From the NCBI RefSeq assembly GCF_003086295.3, contig NC_092040.1:496001-560000 (forward strand): 64,000 bases of DNA, written 5' to 3'. This document shows, one piece after another, positions 1 to 12,311 of the stretch. The notes beneath the pieces were generated by a model, which worked only from the letters and a program-made list of their open reading frames with translations, had not been told where the DNA came from and ran no database searches. The stretch is from Arachis hypogaea. Taxonomy: Eukaryota; Streptophyta; Magnoliopsida; Fabales; Fabaceae. Within the stretch, counting starts at the first letter, position 1. Each line of letters opens with the position of its first letter. The position numbers and the translations under genes are program-made.

Positions 1-111
1 TCTTGCATGAAAAGAAATCACAAACTCTACAACTCATTAAATGAAGAAAAGAGGACAATACATCTGCAAATAGTTCTTATATTATATAACACCTACTTTA
101 TTTTATGCCAG

Positions 112-573
112 ATGAATGAACTAGAGAAGAGGTACAGCGAGAGAGAACTGCAGTGGCAACAACAACAACAACAAACTCATTGTTTTGTTGAAGCCGGAAA
201 GGCCACACCCGATGTAGGTAAAAGCCGCATGAGCGGCGGTGAATATCCAAGTGAGAGTGAGGCTCGCATTTTAAAGAGTTCAAACTCAGTAAACCCCCCA
301 ACAAGTCAAGCTTCTACTAATCAGATAAGGAGCAAGAGGGAGTTCAGAGGCAATGAAGCAGAGAACAATTATGGCATACCGACATCTTTACATGACAGAA
401 GGGTGACAAGGAAATCTGATCCACCAAGGGTAGCTAGGGTTGTGAGGCCAACAACAAAGCCAGTGATTGCTGCTCAAGCAGCCCCAGTGTCTCATAAGAG
501 AGCTAGCACTAGTAGGGATCAGGTTCAAGGAATTAAAGAGAGGGAAACTAAGAAGAAAATTTGGTCAAGATAG
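112..573 (+). CDS. Last exon of an upstream gene, possibly kinesin-14 tail (partial)
   Basis: An open frame runs to a TAG at 571-573. A good splice acceptor (pyrimidine-rich stretch ending in CAG at 109-111) precedes codon ATG at 112, so I read 112-573 as the terminal exon of a gene whose body lies left of the window; the frame upstream of 112 is intronic in composition. The exon encodes about 153 residues: a short charged helix (ELEKRYSERELQWQQQQQQ, with a CAA repeat giving polyglutamine), then a Ser/Arg/Lys-rich, low-complexity, basic tail ending KKKIWSR. A glutamine-rich helix followed by a basic disordered tail is typical of the C-terminus of plant kinesin-14 proteins and the DPPRVARVVRPTTKPV stretch reminds me of that group, but I see no motor domain because it would be outside the window. 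Identity is uncertain; the coding nature is likely. Confidence 0.5.
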   Translation: MNELEKRYSERELQWQQQQQQTHCFVEAGKATPDVGKSRMSGGEYPSESEARILKSSNSVNPPTSQASTNQIRSKREFRGNEAENNYGIPTSLHDRRVTRKSDPPRVARVVRPTTKPVIAAQAAPVSHKRASTSRDQVQGIKERETKKKIWSR

Positions 574-974
574 GATACCAAACTCAAAAAGGAGTCTACT
601 TGCTCCTGCCCCTGTGTAAACAATTGAATTGTTATGTTTGTTGTTTGTGTGTGATTAATTTCTTTTTTCTCTTTTCCTTCAATGTAGACTTGAGGAAGGA
701 TTGAGTTCAAACAAAGTACATTAAAAATACTCTGTATTTGGAATATTCTTTTATAAGAAGAAATAGTATTTGGGGTTATTTCTCTCAATTGTAGTAGAGA
801 TGATGTTTAAAGAAGAAAGAATAAGAAAACAGTATAAATTATGCAAATCTGTACCATCATAGAATGAAAAAATGGATATAGGATATTATAAGGCGAGATT
901 GTGAGAAATAGGGAATGTCATTATAGTCTATTTATATAGCTCACTTACTAGTTTTTCGAAGATTTGTTCAATAA
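574..974. other. 3' flank of the upstream gene, no gene seen
   Basis: AT-rich sequence following the stop codon at 573. It probably includes the 3' UTR of the upstream gene; no convincing open frame or repeat was recognised. Confidence 0.5.
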
Positions 975-2660
975 GACTTTAAAAAATTTTATATGGATTA
1001 AAACAATTTGGGCTCACGTGGTTAATAATCGCCTTAGTGAACATTTATTGAAAGTTGGATACAAAAATAATAGTATATGTCTATGTGTCTTTATAAAAAA
1101 CTTTGAATTAAATTTTTTTATTACAAATTTTTTATTATGATAAAATATGACGATGATTTAAATATTATTGAATCTCACAAAAAAATTTCACATATCATAG
1201 ATATTTAAAAAGAATTTAAAATAAAAGATATTGACAAGATAAAATTCTATCTTGACTTACAAATTAAATATCTAAAAAATGATAAGTCAACTTATATAAA
1301 AAAAAATTAAAAAGATTTTATATGGATAAAGTGTATGATTGGGTAACCCTATGATAATATGATTACTTGATGTGCATAAAGGTACATTTCAACCTTACAA
1401 AAGTAAAGATGAGTTCTTTAATTCTGAAGTATCTTACTTTAGTGTTATTAGAGCACTAATATATTTTACTAACAAATAACAATATAAGTCAGACATAGTA
1501 TTTTTTGTAAATTTATTATTAAGATTTAGCTTTTATCCAACTAAGCTAGAAGATATTACAATGTTGTTAAACATACATTAAAATATCTTAAAAGATCTAT
1601 TAATAAGGATTTACTTTTATTCTAACGAGTTTATATTTTAATTAACCGAATATGTAAATGCAAGTTTTTTTTTTAATTTGCATAAAAATTATGTCACAAA
1701 CATGTTATCTATTCATAAAGAGAGATTAAGTCATATTTTATCGCTCAACAAAATAAATATCATAACTGCAATATTCTCAAATTATGCAAAAATAATAGCA
1801 ATTTGTGAGAAAATTCGTAAATATATTTAGTTTAGATCAATCACCCGACATATATAAAATACGTGTAATTTACCTATAAAAAAAATATCAATACAATAAT
1901 TATATACGAAGATATATAACTTTGTTTATATACATCAATTAAGAACGGATACATTAAATATGATAGGACAAAATATATTTCACTAAAACTCTTTTGTACA
2001 TAAAATCTTCAACAAAATAGTGATATAGATATTCAACCAATTTGTTCCAATAATGTTAATTTAGTAGACTTATTCACAAAAGTATTATCTACTTTAATTT
2101 AAGAAATTAGTACATAATATTACAATACATCGACTAAAAGATATCAAGTAATTTAATTATTAGAGGATAGTACAGATTATACTTTTTTTCTTAAGGATAA
2201 ATTTGTCCCAACATTAAGTTTTTTTAAAAAGGTTTTTAATGGAATAATTTATCTAACGTATTATAAAATAGTATACTCTTCTTTTTTTACTAAGATTTTT
2301 TTTAAAGGTTTTTTATTAATAAAGTTGTAATGAGGCACTAATTTATCACTAAAAAACATATAAAGAAAACAATATAAATGTATTGTTATAAATACCCTAA
2401 ATTATAACTATATTTTAATATTTAATTGGATAAAATCAATGTACAAATATAAATTAATTGAATCAATTTAAAGTTTGACCATTAATTATAAATAGCCTCT
2501 TTTTATATTTTTTGAATTACACATTCAATAATAGAAGTCATCTTTTATTCTCTCAATTCTCTTCCTTCTTATCTCTTTTCTAAACCACAGTAGTTATTTT
2601 TATATCAGTTCTCAGTTCTCACTCATTAATCAATTTAATCTTTTAAGTTTCATAACTATC
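975..2660 (+). mobile_element. Decayed Ty1/copia retrotransposon: RT/RNase H end plus 3' LTR
   Basis: Frame-by-frame translation gives successive broken pieces of copia polymerase in the right order: LYGLKQ-like at about 990-1010, a piece reading EHLLKVGYKNNSICLCVFIK at 1040-1100, the KDLGKTKFCLGLQI region at 1215-1275, the SEVSYFSVIRALIYF piece around 1420-1470, and the RNase H end near 1990-2150 with remnants of the TKHIS and LADLFTKAL motifs and a final RLKDIK. There are many stops and frameshifts and C-to-T decay, so it is dead. After about 2200 come two copies of the pyrimidine-rich line seen at copia LTR starts (AAGGTTTTTAATGAGGCA-like, near 2230 and 2310-2335) and a TATAAATAG-like box near 2490 followed by a TC-rich stretch, consistent with the 3' LTR ending around 2660. 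No 5' half is present. Confidence 0.8.
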
Positions 2661-5600
2661 CTTAGCTCCATGAATCGGTCTAGTTCCTCTACATTTTTTT
2701 GTCTAGACATAGTTGATAGGATGAATTATTACAGTGTTATATATGTGTCACAAAATTAATGATCTATCAAATGTTACCCGACATCTCTAGTAGTGTCATT
2801 GATATGACACATTAACATTAAAACTCTCACATTTTACTCTATGTTATTAATGGAACGGAATGTTAAGTGCCATATGTCACAAAAATTAGTGACATGTTAA
2901 ATAATAGTGGATAAAATAAAATGATAAAAATTCGAATATAGTTAATTTTATATGGAATTGATAAATAAAAATCAATTAATATGAATACATACCAAAATCA
3001 ATTAATACTTGTAGATTCATCAATTAAAAAAAATCAAACTGATTCGTGGATAAAATATGAACACATACCAAAACAAAGCTAAAAAATTTTAATATGAATT
3101 TTAGAGGCGGAATTTAATTGAAAATGGAGGTTTTTGGTATATATGTAGGTGGGTGGACTAAAATAACACAATCGCATGCAATATCAAGGATCGAATTTTT
3201 GACCTTTTGGATCTAGAACTCTAATACCATATCATGAATCCACTCATCCCAAAAGCGTAACCTGACAGGACAATATAATACTAATAGTCATATCTCTAAT
3301 ACTTCCAAAACCTCCATTGTACACATTGTACGCTTAAGCCATTAACTCTCTATATTTTCTCTTAAATAAAACACCATTTTTTTTCTCCCCTCTAAAATAA
3401 TTTCTGACCAAAGTTGATTATTATATATGTGTTAAAGCGTATGCATAGGAATATTATTTTTGATATACAGGGAAAATGTTGAATACCATGGCGCTTGATG
3501 AAATTCCTTGGAATGATCTAGAAAATCTTGGGCTCTTTGCATCTGTGGTCGTCCTTTATGTTTTCTGGTCACACATGATTGCATGTAGTTGGTTAGTGGA
3601 GAGAACTATCAAGTGATCAAAGATGGTGGGGACACAAAAGTTTCGATGTAAGATAATGAGGAGAATCATGAGAAGTGAAGAGAATATAGTTTCCCTTTTT
3701 CTTCGTGATAAATTGTCAGATCAAAAAAGAAAAGTGATATTCTATTTTATTCATAATCCAACACTTTAGAATTACCCATTATTTATCAAAATATTGTTAC
3801 AACCCAAAATAACGAAACTGTTGCTGATAAAATTAAACATGTATAACACTATTTACCACATTAAAAGAAACATTAAAACTTTTTTTTTTCCTTTTTCCTT
3901 TCCTCGTTTCTAGTCTGTGTGTCAGGTACTTTCTCTTGATATAAGAATATTAGTGTTTCAATTATTTTAACGTTGATTTAAATTATAAAAAATATATATA
4001 ATATATATTAATTAAAATTAACGGTAAAAATAATTAAAATATCGGTATTTCTGATACATCTAATAAATTTTCTATAAGATAATGCATTAAGTTTTTTGTT
4101 AGATGTATTATAGTTCACTCAAAAATTTAATACTCAGCCGAATTTAAGAATGATTCCTGTGTAGAGTGATATTATAAAAATTGAGAGTGGAATTTTATCA
4201 TTTTTCTTAAATAACATTTTAATATTTAAATAACATTTTTCATGAAAAAAATATTCCTCTATTTTCTATTTGGCTATATATATATGGATATGGTCATGGG
4301 GTTCTTGCTTGCAGTTGTAAGTTGTGGAAATTACGGTTTGCCCCGCACAGAATTCAGCACAAAAAAGGTGTCTCTCTCCATGACACTATCACGTTAATCA
4401 TGCATTGGCTTCATGTTCTTCTCCCTTCTTGCTTCCTTCTTTTCTGATTCACTCTTTCTCTTAACGTGACTCATGTCTCATGGGCCATACAAGAGTTTAT
4501 TATTATTCTTTTCATTATAAGAGTTTCAAGTTTTTATAAAATAATTTTAAATAAAAAATAATATTTTATTTTTTAAAAGTAATTCCAATTTGATAAAACA
4601 TTTTTTTTGCTATAAGCAAACTATTTTTTTGTTAGAATTTTTTAAAACCATTTAGAAGAGACATAAAAAAATAATGAATTACAAATTACTACTATTACTC
4701 TTCATAAGCATAAAATCATCTTATTTTCACTATAAAAATACTTTATTTTCTTAAATAAACTTGCAAAAATGTTTCATTATTAGAAGATATCTTCTTTTTA
4801 GTATATTTTGTCAAACTGAAAATATCTTCTTTCTTTTTTGAAAGTTATTACTTTATCAAAAATTAAATCTTTTGATGAGAACCAAAATTATTGTTTCCTA
4901 GAAACACATTAATTACACATAATTAGAAATAGCCATAAGCTTAATTAATTATGTGCCAAATAGATAACTGATTATTACTGCTTTAATTTCTTCCTTCTAT
5001 GCACATCAAATTTAATGTGTTTACTAACATCAAGGAAGAAATTAACCTAAATATTTGATAACAAAAAAAAATTTAACTAAAATTAGTCAGAATTTGTTTT
5101 ATTTAATTTTTATTAATTACTGTAGTAATTAATAAATATTAAATAAGATAAATTCTAATTTTTTAAAATTTTTTTTGTCTCTCTAACCTTACTAATTATT
5201 AAAAAGTTGCCTACTATTCATGTATAAATTAACAGAGTTACTCTTTATAGAATATAATAAATGTGCTCTAAAATTATACAATTATTTTAGCCATAATTAC
5301 CAAATAATAAATAAGATAATTTTTTGTTGTTTGGGCTGATTTTTTTTGTTGTTTTCTAAACATTGTTGATATTTTTACAGGGGGCAAAATGCATGATTGC
5401 ATGCTATATGTCTTGCAAATTAATTAAAGTGGTGTTTTTTCTTTTCAACTATGAGCCAAAAGAAACATTCATATAAACATGTGTATGTTCTGAAGATGAG
5501 TATCAACTTTTGTTAGTTGTTATGACAATTAAAAGAAGAAAGAAGGTCTATATTATTCATTTTCTGTCTATACAAGGAGACACATTTATACACAACCATA

Positions 5601-8068
5601 TATATGCGAGAGTTTTCACTAAAGAATTCTCTTTGCATATATATTCACATGTATATTTTCCTTATGGTATATATGGTTTCAGATAGCATGAAATAATATT
5701 TCTACTAGTCTTTTTTAATATATTAAATCAGTTCTCTCTTTTAAATAAAAATGAATCAGTTTAACATAGAAAAGAATAAATACAAATATCATTTTTTTTG
5801 TTACTATAGGTTAAAATATACCATACTGTTATCCTAAATAAAATAGATAGAGACATGTTACATAAGTTCTTATGACATAATAGTTTTATTTTGGAAAAAG
5901 AGAATAAAAAGATTTCAAATTAAGAACAAGTAAATACTTAGCATTTTTGTTTTCTAATGCAACTAATCATCATTTTGGGCATCTGTGGGGTTTGATCCGG
6001 GTTTGTTTTTTCAAACAGTGAAAGTGTGGGAATAATTAAAGATGACAGCCAGCAAAAAAAAGCAAAGTGTTGCTGCTTTGCTTTCCCTCCCTCTCATACA
6101 GAATTGCAATTTAAGTGGCAAAAATAAGGGCTCATTCTCCATCACTCTAAAAAAGCAAACCAGCACATGATCATAATTTTTGTGCTACAAGCTAGTGTTT
6201 ATTTGATTCAGTTTTTTTTTTAAACAAACACATACAAGAAATCATACTAATGGATAGATTTAGCTAACATTCACCTTTAAAGTTACTCATTATTAGAAAA
6301 AATTTAAAATTTTCATTTAATAAAAACTTTATAAAATGTAAAATTACTAAAAGAAATGATGTAGCTAATAAATGTTACATCATATATATGTATAATAGTA
6401 GAAATAAAGTGAATTGAGTCTTTCAAAGAAATTCCATTTTCATTAGTCCATCATTTAAATGTGTGTAATGTTATTCAAAGTTTGACAGTTTCTCATTCAT
6501 TCATTTATTAATTAACTTTGAAAGGCACAACTTTTTCAGACAACACCGAATCACACCACATACACTGCAACTAATAATTATACCCATAACCTTAGAGAGA
6601 GAGAGAGAGTATAGGAGGGGGCATGTTATACATAGATAGAGTAGTGCAGGGCTAACAAGAGGCCAATAAGCATACAGCGAAAGCTACGGCCACCAGCCAC
6701 TGCGTGTAGTTGCCATTGATGCAGTAGTGACACACATCTCTCTCTCTCTCATGAACTGAGACACAATGAGACAGTAGTAGTGATTTCGGGCTAACAAGTT
6801 CTGTATGCTGCATATTATATCAAGTTATCAACTGAACATAAAAACAAATCAAAGATATTATCTATTTTACCATTAAATATTAAATACATATATATATATA
6901 TATATCCATTACGGATCCCAAAGACACCTTGTGGCTTCGCTATATGCTCAAATTATATGCTGTCTTCTCTCTCACATGCCTAAATTTTTAACTACTTGAC
7001 ATCAATATAAATCATGGGATCTTTTTATTTTTCGTGTTTTAGATAAGTTAAGTACAAATTATATTATTGTCACCAACCTTACAATTGCAATTAGCTAGCT
7101 AGGGATTGAGAATAATGTTCTAGGAGAGGCTAGAGACTGCACATTATTATCCTTTAAATAATTTCTTGTTTTTATAAAATATTTTCTTTTTATTTCAGAT
7201 TTTATAATTTTTTAAAATTTTATTGAGCGAAAATCAAAATACTTTTTTTTATAAAAATGGAAATTATAAATAGGAATATCCTATAAGAATAATTGTTTTA
7301 AAGCTTGGCTTATTTAACAGATCATGAGTTGAACAGGTTAAAATCTATTTCAGGTTATTCGAAAGTAGTGTGACTATAATAATAAATCATGAAATTGAGT
7401 AATTCTTATTCTATTCTAAAGCATATTATAACTAAATATCCATTTCACAGAGTTAATTGGTACAAGAATTATGAACAATTTTAAAGTAAGTTTTTGAGGT
7501 GCATTTGGTATATAATATTATCTATAAATATATAGGTGTGTGCAAGGGAATGAAAACTGAGGCACCCTCTTACATCTATAGGACCAGTCACTAGTTTATT
7601 AGTAAAGCAGAAGTGATAATGTGGATCATGATCTACATGAACAAAAGAAAAATTAAAGAGAGCACATCAACCACATATATATCTGATAATATTAATTAAG
7701 AATTGAAGAATAATGGAGAGAGTTGAGATTATATGAACACATGATGGTGTTGGTGGGTGAAGAAGTGAGTGTGAGTTTTATGACAAAACATAATGGCCTT
7801 AATCTTCCATCCCAATCTGTTACACTATATATATATGTTCCCTTTGAACCCAACGTAATAAATAAAAAGAACACAGGACATTATAATAACTAATTAACAC
7901 ATGTACCTAGCTAAAGGAGTTTAATAAATTAATTTAAGACAATTATCACAGTCAACCTATTAATAATTTCTCCCAAGATAGTAGAAAAAAAATATATAAA
8001 GAAAAAAAAAAAAGTCTACCTCTTAATTAATTTGATTTCCATTTTTCTCTGAACAAAGAGCTGGCTAG
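2661..8068. other. Gene-poor AT-rich stretch downstream of the Dof gene
   Basis: No open frame here has convincing coding character. Noted content: a retroelement-like line at about 3120-3360 (non-coding, resembling sequence I associate with legume retroelement flanks); a GA run at 6594-6609 and a TC run at 6737-6750; a short TA run at 6889-6906. The last few hundred bases before 8069 would contain the 3' UTR of the minus-strand Dof gene. Confidence 0.5.
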
Positions 8069-9169
8069 CTAGGGCAAAGCACTGTATTGATGCTGCACGT
8101 CACCCCAACCAACACCAACCCAATTCATTCCGTTATCATTGCCGGCAGCACCACCGCCGCCGCCGCTGCCACCGCCGGTACTTGTGGTTGGTGTAGGATT
8201 CACCGAGGGATAAGAGTTTCCAAAGAACCACTCAGTTGGGGCAATTACGGTATTTTCTTCTTTTCTGTTGATTGAAGAACCGTCAAGATTCTGAAACAAA
8301 ATCGGTTGCGGCTTCTCAAGTCCACCGCCGCCGCCGCCGCCACCGGCAACGTCTTTTTGTTGATTATTGTTGGCATCATCTCCGCTGCCACCACCGCCAA
8401 AAAGCATGGCCAACCTTTGCTGTTGTAGCTTCCAGTGCAAGTCCTGGTTCATAGAACTCAACGACTCAATAGAAGAAGCAATGTTATTACTATTCCCATG
8501 ATGATGAGCGTTCATGGCGGAGCTTATCCCCTCGATTGCACCACCAGCACCACCGCCTAACCCCGTGGAAAACGCGTAATTATTCAAACCGATAACAGAA
8601 GAATGATTAGGATCAATGTTGAAGGCGTTAGAAGAAGTTGTTGATAGCAACGAAGCGAAGTGGTTGTTGTTGAAGATGGTAGAAGAAGGGTGGTGGAGTC
8701 TTGTAGGGAAAGGTAAGGCAGCTGCAGCAGCACCAAGGTGAAAATCAAGAGAAGGAGGTACGGGAACTGAAGAAGCGAGACCATGGAGGAACTTAAGACC
8801 ACCACCAAGAACAGCAAGGTCTGAAGAAGATCCTACTCCAGGGGAGTCAGATGAGGGAGAAGAGAGTAATCTTGAAGACTTATTGAGCTTCTTGTTCTTA
8901 CGGCAGCCTCCGCCAATGGGAACGTTCCTCAAGGCACCGCCTTTGGTCCAGTACCTTCGGCAAGTCTTGCAGAAGTGACGTGGCTGCGTGAGGCTGTAGT
9001 TGTTGTAGTAACAGAATTTTGTGTTTGGTGAATCGCATCTTGGACACTTTAGAGCAGCCACTGATGCTTGTTGTTCTTGTTGCTGTGATGACGTGGTTGC
9101 GCTGGAACCCGATGTAGTGCTTTTCTTGCTCCCACCGCCACCACCACCACCACCTTGTTCTTTTATCAT
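8069..9169 (-). CDS. Dof zinc-finger transcription factor, DOF5.7/SCAP1-like
   Basis: A single-exon gene for 366 residues. The Dof domain (residues 41-94) has the C-X2-C-X21-C-X2-C zinc ligands at C42, C45, C67 and C70, the [12 protein letters not shown] and [13 protein letters not shown] signatures and the basic GGGCRKNKK end; it binds AAAG cores in promoters in the nucleus. Beyond it are conserved blocks: [20 protein letters not shown] (231-250) continuing into [18 protein letters not shown] (285-295), TEWFFGN (312-318) and the C-terminal [10 protein letters not shown]...QYSALP. From memory these match Arabidopsis DOF5.7 (SCAP1), a guard-cell maturation regulator; that orthology is inference. 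Glycine runs (6-13, 276-283, 332-340) and Ser/Asn-rich linkers are low complexity and GGN-repeat coded. The first ATG (9169-9167) gives the whole N-terminus and is preceded by a TATA box about 120 bp upstream. Flanks hold no other gene within 8 kb on the left. Confidence 0.93.
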   Translation of the reverse strand: MIKEQGGGGGGGGSKKSTTSGSSATTSSQQQEQQASVAALKCPRCDSPNTKFCYYNNYSLTQPRHFCKTCRRYWTKGGALRNVPIGGGCRKNKKLNKSSRLLSSPSSDSPGVGSSSDLAVLGGGLKFLHGLASSVPVPPSLDFHLGAAAAALPFPTRLHHPSSTIFNNNHFASLLSTTSSNAFNIDPNHSSVIGLNNYAFSTGLGGGAGGAIEGISSAMNAHHHGNSNNIASSIESLSSMNQDLHWKLQQQRLAMLFGGGGSGDDANNNQQKDVAGGGGGGGGLEKPQPILFQNLDGSSINRKEENTVIAPTEWFFGNSYPSVNPTPTTSTGGGSGGGGGAAGNDNGMNWVGVGWGDVQHQYSALP

Positions 9170-9288
9170 TTTGAAGGAAGATGGATGCTTGTGAATCTCA
9201 TCAAAGAGAAAGAGTCTGATTGGGAATTCGCAAATTGATCTTGTGTCTTTTTCAGATCTGGTGGAATAAAGACCTACATCACTCTGTC

Positions 9289-9294
9289 TATATA
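9289..9294 (-). promoter_or_regulatory. Candidate TATA box of the Dof gene
   Basis: Read on the minus strand the site is GTGTATATAGACAG, lying 120 bp before the start codon, which would leave a leader of roughly 90 nt. Position and sequence fit a plant TATA box. Confidence 0.55.
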
Positions 9295-9350
9295 CACATT
9301 ACGTCTATGCAACATGGATACACACACATCCATTTTTTATTTAAATCTAA

Positions 9351-9432
9351 AAATTCAGATGCAGTCTACTTCACCTGAAGTTAATATTTGAGAACTTTAG
9401 ATAATTTGACTGATTTGACTAAATTTTTATCT
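9351..9432 (+). mobile_element. Truncated copy of fold-back MITE family A
   Basis: The sequence carries one arm and the core of the family described at 39912-40053: a diverged CAGATGCAGTCTACTTCAC arm, then TTTGACTGATTTGACTAAAT. The second arm is missing. It lies about 60 bp beyond the TATA box of the Dof gene, so within its upstream promoter region. Confidence 0.65.
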
Positions 9433-10377
9433 ATTTTATTTTTTTTATATATAAAACTCGTACTGTTTGTTGTAGCAGTGTGGGGGTGATCCATCGACTA
9501 GTATTACTACAAGATAACTACAAGTTCTTTTAACAAGGTTAATATTATATATTAAATTATTAGTAACGATGCAAGTTCAAGGGATGTGTATTGGAGTTTG
9601 ATGAATGGCAATTAATAACCAATTAAAGTTCGTGGTGTACTGCAATTTGCAAGTACTAGCTACTAGCTCATAATTAAATTCATTTTTATATATTTACTTA
9701 TTTTCCATTATGTATATGTTGCGTATTATAATTAGGGAAAAGAACGAAAATAACTTTCCTTTCTCAGCTAGGACATGTTTAACAAATTCTCGTCATACTT
9801 GCAGGCCATCTCTTTCTGTTTCAAGTTATGTATGTACGTATGTGGTTTCTTGGCACCCATGGTGTTTCTATATAATTGGAAAATTCTTTGTCGTCAGCAA
9901 TTTAAGCTAACCAAAATTATAATGGTAATTAGTATTCACAAATACATGGAAAAAAAAATTGTAATTTAAGAAAGTAGTACTATTCATTCCCATTCAACAA
10001 GTAACAGCTACCCCATGACTTGCATTGAGAGTACCTGAGTTGTGTATATATATTTCCACATGAACAAGCAAGTCTGTGATGCATGGTACATATTTTTCTG
10101 TTAACAAATAAATAAGGCATGATGAAATTCTTTCTCTTGTCATGGAGCATAAGCATTAATCACATCCCCATCCCACCCTGCAAGCAGATGAATGATAAGA
10201 AAAGGGGGCAACCAAACAAATAAATTAAATATAATAGAGGGTATGCCGAAGCTGAAGAATGAAAAGTTAGAGAATTAAATTAATACAAGATATAATTAAG
10301 ATGGTACATAACCTAGCTATAAAACTAAAGGTAGTGATTAATGAATAAATAATAATAGTGTGGCAGAACAACAAAAT

Positions 10378-10474
10378 GATGATAGGGATAGGGATAGGGG
10401 GAGAATAGGGGGGGATAGGGGGGGTGGGGATGGAGAGGGATGGAATAGGAGTGGGGAGAGGGAGTAAAGGAGGG
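10378..10474 (+). other. G-rich block with quadruplex-forming pattern
   Basis: Within about 95 bases there are many runs of three to seven G separated by one to six bases (for example GGGATAGGGATAGGGG and then two runs of seven G). This meets the G3+N1-7 pattern for G-quadruplex formation on the plus strand. It sits about 1.2 kb upstream of the Dof start codon in a region otherwise about 70% AT. Confidence 0.7.
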
Positions 10475-12259
10475 AACATAATATAGCATAGCAGGCAGTA
10501 CAACACCACTGCCTGCTCTGTACACTTCCAACAGCTTCTGTCTATTTTCTTTCCCTTGAAACGTCCCTTTTCAACCATAGCCTACCTATACCTCACCTTC
10601 ACATCACTTTTTTTTTTCTTATCATTCTAAGCCACATTTACTTTAAAATTCCAAAATTTAATTAAGGCTAAATTTTTTTAATTATTTTTCAATTTAGATA
10701 ACTTGCATTTTAACAATTAGAAAACAATATTTCAATTCTTATTCTTTATTTTCATTAGACGCATGAAATGTAATTTAAGAATCTTTTTTGTGAGAATTTT
10801 TGACAACTAATGAACTCTTTTGTGAAAATTTTCAGTAAAAAATGACGAAAGATGTTTTTGTGTGGCATAATTTATATGACTTAATTTTCTTCGATCTTAT
10901 GTGAATGAGAATTATTTGATTGACATTCTTTAACTATATAATCATTATTTATTTGCAATATTATTTTGATGACTATATAAACAGTCTCAATCAAATAGTT
11001 ATTAATTAAAAGAAGTATAGAGAGCCAATATAGTATTTATACAATATGTATAATTAGAGTTTAGAAATATTTGATTCAGTAGTATATCAGATGTTTATTA
11101 TTTCTCGTATCCAGATTGTTATTCTGGATAATATAGGTGTATTGTGTTTGAAAAATTAGTTATATTTTACCATAGATGTTTATTTTTTAACTCATATTGG
11201 GTCAAATAAATAGTCTATTGTACATATTGTACAAATATTTTATTATCTCTCTGGCAGGATTCTAATTATTATTCATTTAAAATAGATAAAAATCAGATCA
11301 TACAAACTAACTTCACCTGTACAATTTTTTTATCTCTTTTCTGCAAAAGATTTTTTTAGAAGAGCTCGTACGTCTAACAAAAAAAAGATAAAAAATAGAT
11401 TATTATTTTTTAATCGTTAGGATCTGAATTGTCTAAATTAAAAAAAATAAGTTTTAATTTTTTTATTATTACATATCATACTGTAAACATTGAAAAGTAA
11501 AAAAAAATATTATCTAGATATTATAAAATAAAAGATATTTTAAAAGTAAGTGAGTATCATATATTAACTATTGTAATTAATTCTGATTTCTCAACCCAAA
11601 AACATTATTTAATTAGAATATACAAATATATTTAGCGGAGGAAACAAAACAACAACATTTTCTTGATTTTTCTAATTATCCAAAAATTAGAGATATCGAA
11701 TCAGACACAATTTTCTATGTTATTTCTGTCTCATGTCTTTAATTTATGTCTTCTCTCTTAAAAGCATTTATGGGAAACAACTTACAAGTTCTATATTAAA
11801 GGAAATTACAGAGTTTATTTAACTTAATATTATAATTTTATATATAATATTTATAATTACATTTTAGTATATCTAATATTATTTAATTATTTCAGTAAGA
11901 AACTAATAATTAAAAAATAAAAATAAAAAAACAAATATAAAATAAGTTAATTTTAAATTATTTTAAATTAATTTAATTTTTATTATTTTTTAAATATTTT
12001 TTATCATGATAATCTTTATAAGATTTTAACAAGTGTATTCTCTTTTCTTTCTTCTATTTTTATTTGTATTATTATTTTTTTAGATTTTAACAAAAATAAA
12101 ATTTTAAATAATTTAATCATAAAACTTTTGTTATTATGCTATGTAATTGTTTATTGTAAAAATTTAATAAAAATGCTTTATACATATAAAAATCCATCAA
12201 TAAATTAATTATTATATATATTTAAATTATTTTTTATATATATTTTATACTTATAACTG

Positions 12260-12263
<4 letters not shown>

Positions 12264-12308
<45 letters not shown>
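12264..12308. repeat. (TA)n microsatellite
   Basis: About 22 uninterrupted TA units. Confidence 0.95.

Positions 12309-12311
<3 letters not shown>

Noticed and set aside
6594..6750. GA run and TC run as a hairpin RNA gene
   Set aside because: Only the simple-repeat ends pair; the 125 bp between show no stem, so chance pairing of microsatellites is simpler.
10267..10578. 103-residue proline-rich ORF on the minus strand
   Set aside because: It is the translation of the G-rich block and has hydrophobic low-complexity flanks; no start context or homologue recognised.
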